From the NCBI GenBank assembly GCA_964649825.1, contig CAZYQW010000087.1, positions 1 to 41,277 on the forward strand: DNA of 41,277 nt. The letters are read 5' to 3'. The DNA comes from CAZYQW01 sp964649825 (GTDB taxonomy: Bacteria; Planctomycetota; B15-G4; JADJEK01). This document shows, piece after piece, positions 40,780-41,277 of the stretch. The notes under the pieces are model-generated. The model worked only from the letters and a program-made list of their open reading frames with translations. It did no database searches and was not told where the DNA came from. Positions within the stretch are counted from its first letter, which is position 1. Every line of letters starts with the position of its first letter. The translations under genes were made by a program, and so were the position numbers.

Positions 40780-41277
40780 ATGAAGCTCCAACGCCATCGA
40801 ACTGCGGCCGCGTCCCTGCTCGCAACCCTCGCGCTCTGCGCAGGGGCGGCGGCAGACTCGACGTTCTCCAATCCCACCAATACACCGCTGGCGCTCGACG
40901 TCCAGGTGGTGGGCGAGGTCAAGAACAAGGATACGAAGGTGTCCAGCTTCGCACCGAACTGGAGCGGAACGGTCACGGTGCAGGAAGAAAACGTCGCATT
41001 CTTCGCCGACAAGGTGACGATCAACTGGACCGTGACGCACGCGGGATCGGGGAAAAGCTGGTCGGACAGCCTCTACGCGACGACGAAGAAGATGGCGAAC
41101 GGCAACTATCAACTCTCGAAGGCCAAGACGCTCGCGCACTCGTCCACGGAGAAAGACGAGTACGAGGCGCTCCTGACGTACACGGTCAAGGGCAGCAACC
41201 TCTGGTTCGGGTTCAGCCTCGCCGGCACGCACTCGACGACGTCGACGACCTGCAGCCCGGCGGACGCGACGGTGCAT
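40780..41277 (+). CDS. Secreted protein of unknown function (3' end outside window)
   Basis: 166 codons are visible from an ATG at 40780 to the right edge with no stop. The N-terminus RHRTAAASLLATLALCAG is a signal peptide with likely cleavage at GAAADS. The mature part alternates polar and hydrophobic residues like a beta-sandwich, for example LALDVQVVGEVKNKDTK, NWSGTVTVQEENVAFF and DKVTINWTVTHAG. It has few Arg and many Lys, Thr and Ser, unlike the neighbouring proteins. I recognise no family. AAAGGA lies 9 bases before the ATG. Confidence 0.75.
   Translation, partial: MKLQRHRTAAASLLATLALCAGAAADSTFSNPTNTPLALDVQVVGEVKNKDTKVSSFAPNWSGTVTVQEENVAFFADKVTINWTVTHAGSGKSWSDSLYATTKKMANGNYQLSKAKTLAHSSTEKDEYEALLTYTVKGSNLWFGFSLAGTHSTTSTTCSPADATVH

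Noticed and set aside
38665..41277. 870-codon open frame on the minus strand
   Set aside because: It is antisense to the PD40-type protein and the partial secreted protein, which have signal peptides, repeats and ribosome binding sites. The minus-strand translation is Arg/Val/Asp-rich with no recognisable domain, as expected for a shadow in GC-rich DNA.

Overview
The window is a high-GC bacterial chromosome segment that most likely comes from the phylum Planctomycetota. The grounds are gene content: a PknB-like kinase with HRDLKPSN and DWG motifs fused to TPR repeats and sitting divergently from an ECF sigma factor; long secreted proteins built from FDDGTGPALYxGG or PD40 propeller repeats; and a conserved glycine-rich secreted module seen in three proteins. 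No rRNA, tRNA, CRISPR array, transposase, integrase or phage structural gene was recognised, so this looks like ordinary chromosome with many poorly characterised genes. The lineage is an inference from gene style, not from a marker gene.

Layout. 1-5141 (minus): a partial TPR protein, then a tightly overlapping sdhC-sdhA-sdhB-tatD operon; the succinate dehydrogenase resembles mycobacterial Sdh1. 5605-10690 (plus): a four-gene unit with a divergent sigma-factor-like protein, a helical protein of unknown function, a 73-residue secreted peptide and a 1063-residue membrane-anchored protein made of carboxypeptidase-regulatory-like beta-sandwich domains. 10828-17673: signal transduction and redox, with a sensorless histidine kinase, a secreted di-heme cytochrome (minus), a hybrid histidine kinase with a LOV-type PAS domain and two receiver domains (minus), and a divergent NtrC-type sigma54 response regulator.

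17636-23522 is an envelope/stress locus. Minus strand: DUF1328 membrane peptide, sll1863-like coiled-coil protein and a transaldolase-fold protein that seems to lack the Schiff-base lysine. Plus strand: a yqjD-yqjE-yqjK-like trio, an AI-2E/PerM family permease and a cardiolipin synthase. The two arms diverge from a 360-base region carrying several inverted repeats. 23548-30491: a GNAT acetyltransferase, a MoeA fused to a periplasmic-binding-like domain, an ABC exporter, and a pair of translationally coupled secreted amidohydrolases, of which the second has lost its metal ligands.

30694-41277 is dominated by secreted proteins and their possible regulators: a secreted IPT/TIG-like protein, the TPR serine/threonine kinase, the ECF sigma factor, a 13-repeat propeller protein, a PD40-type propeller protein and a partial secreted protein that runs off the right edge. 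Three of these share the same roughly 120-residue module, at the N-terminus in one and the C-terminus in two, which is probably the least described element in the window.
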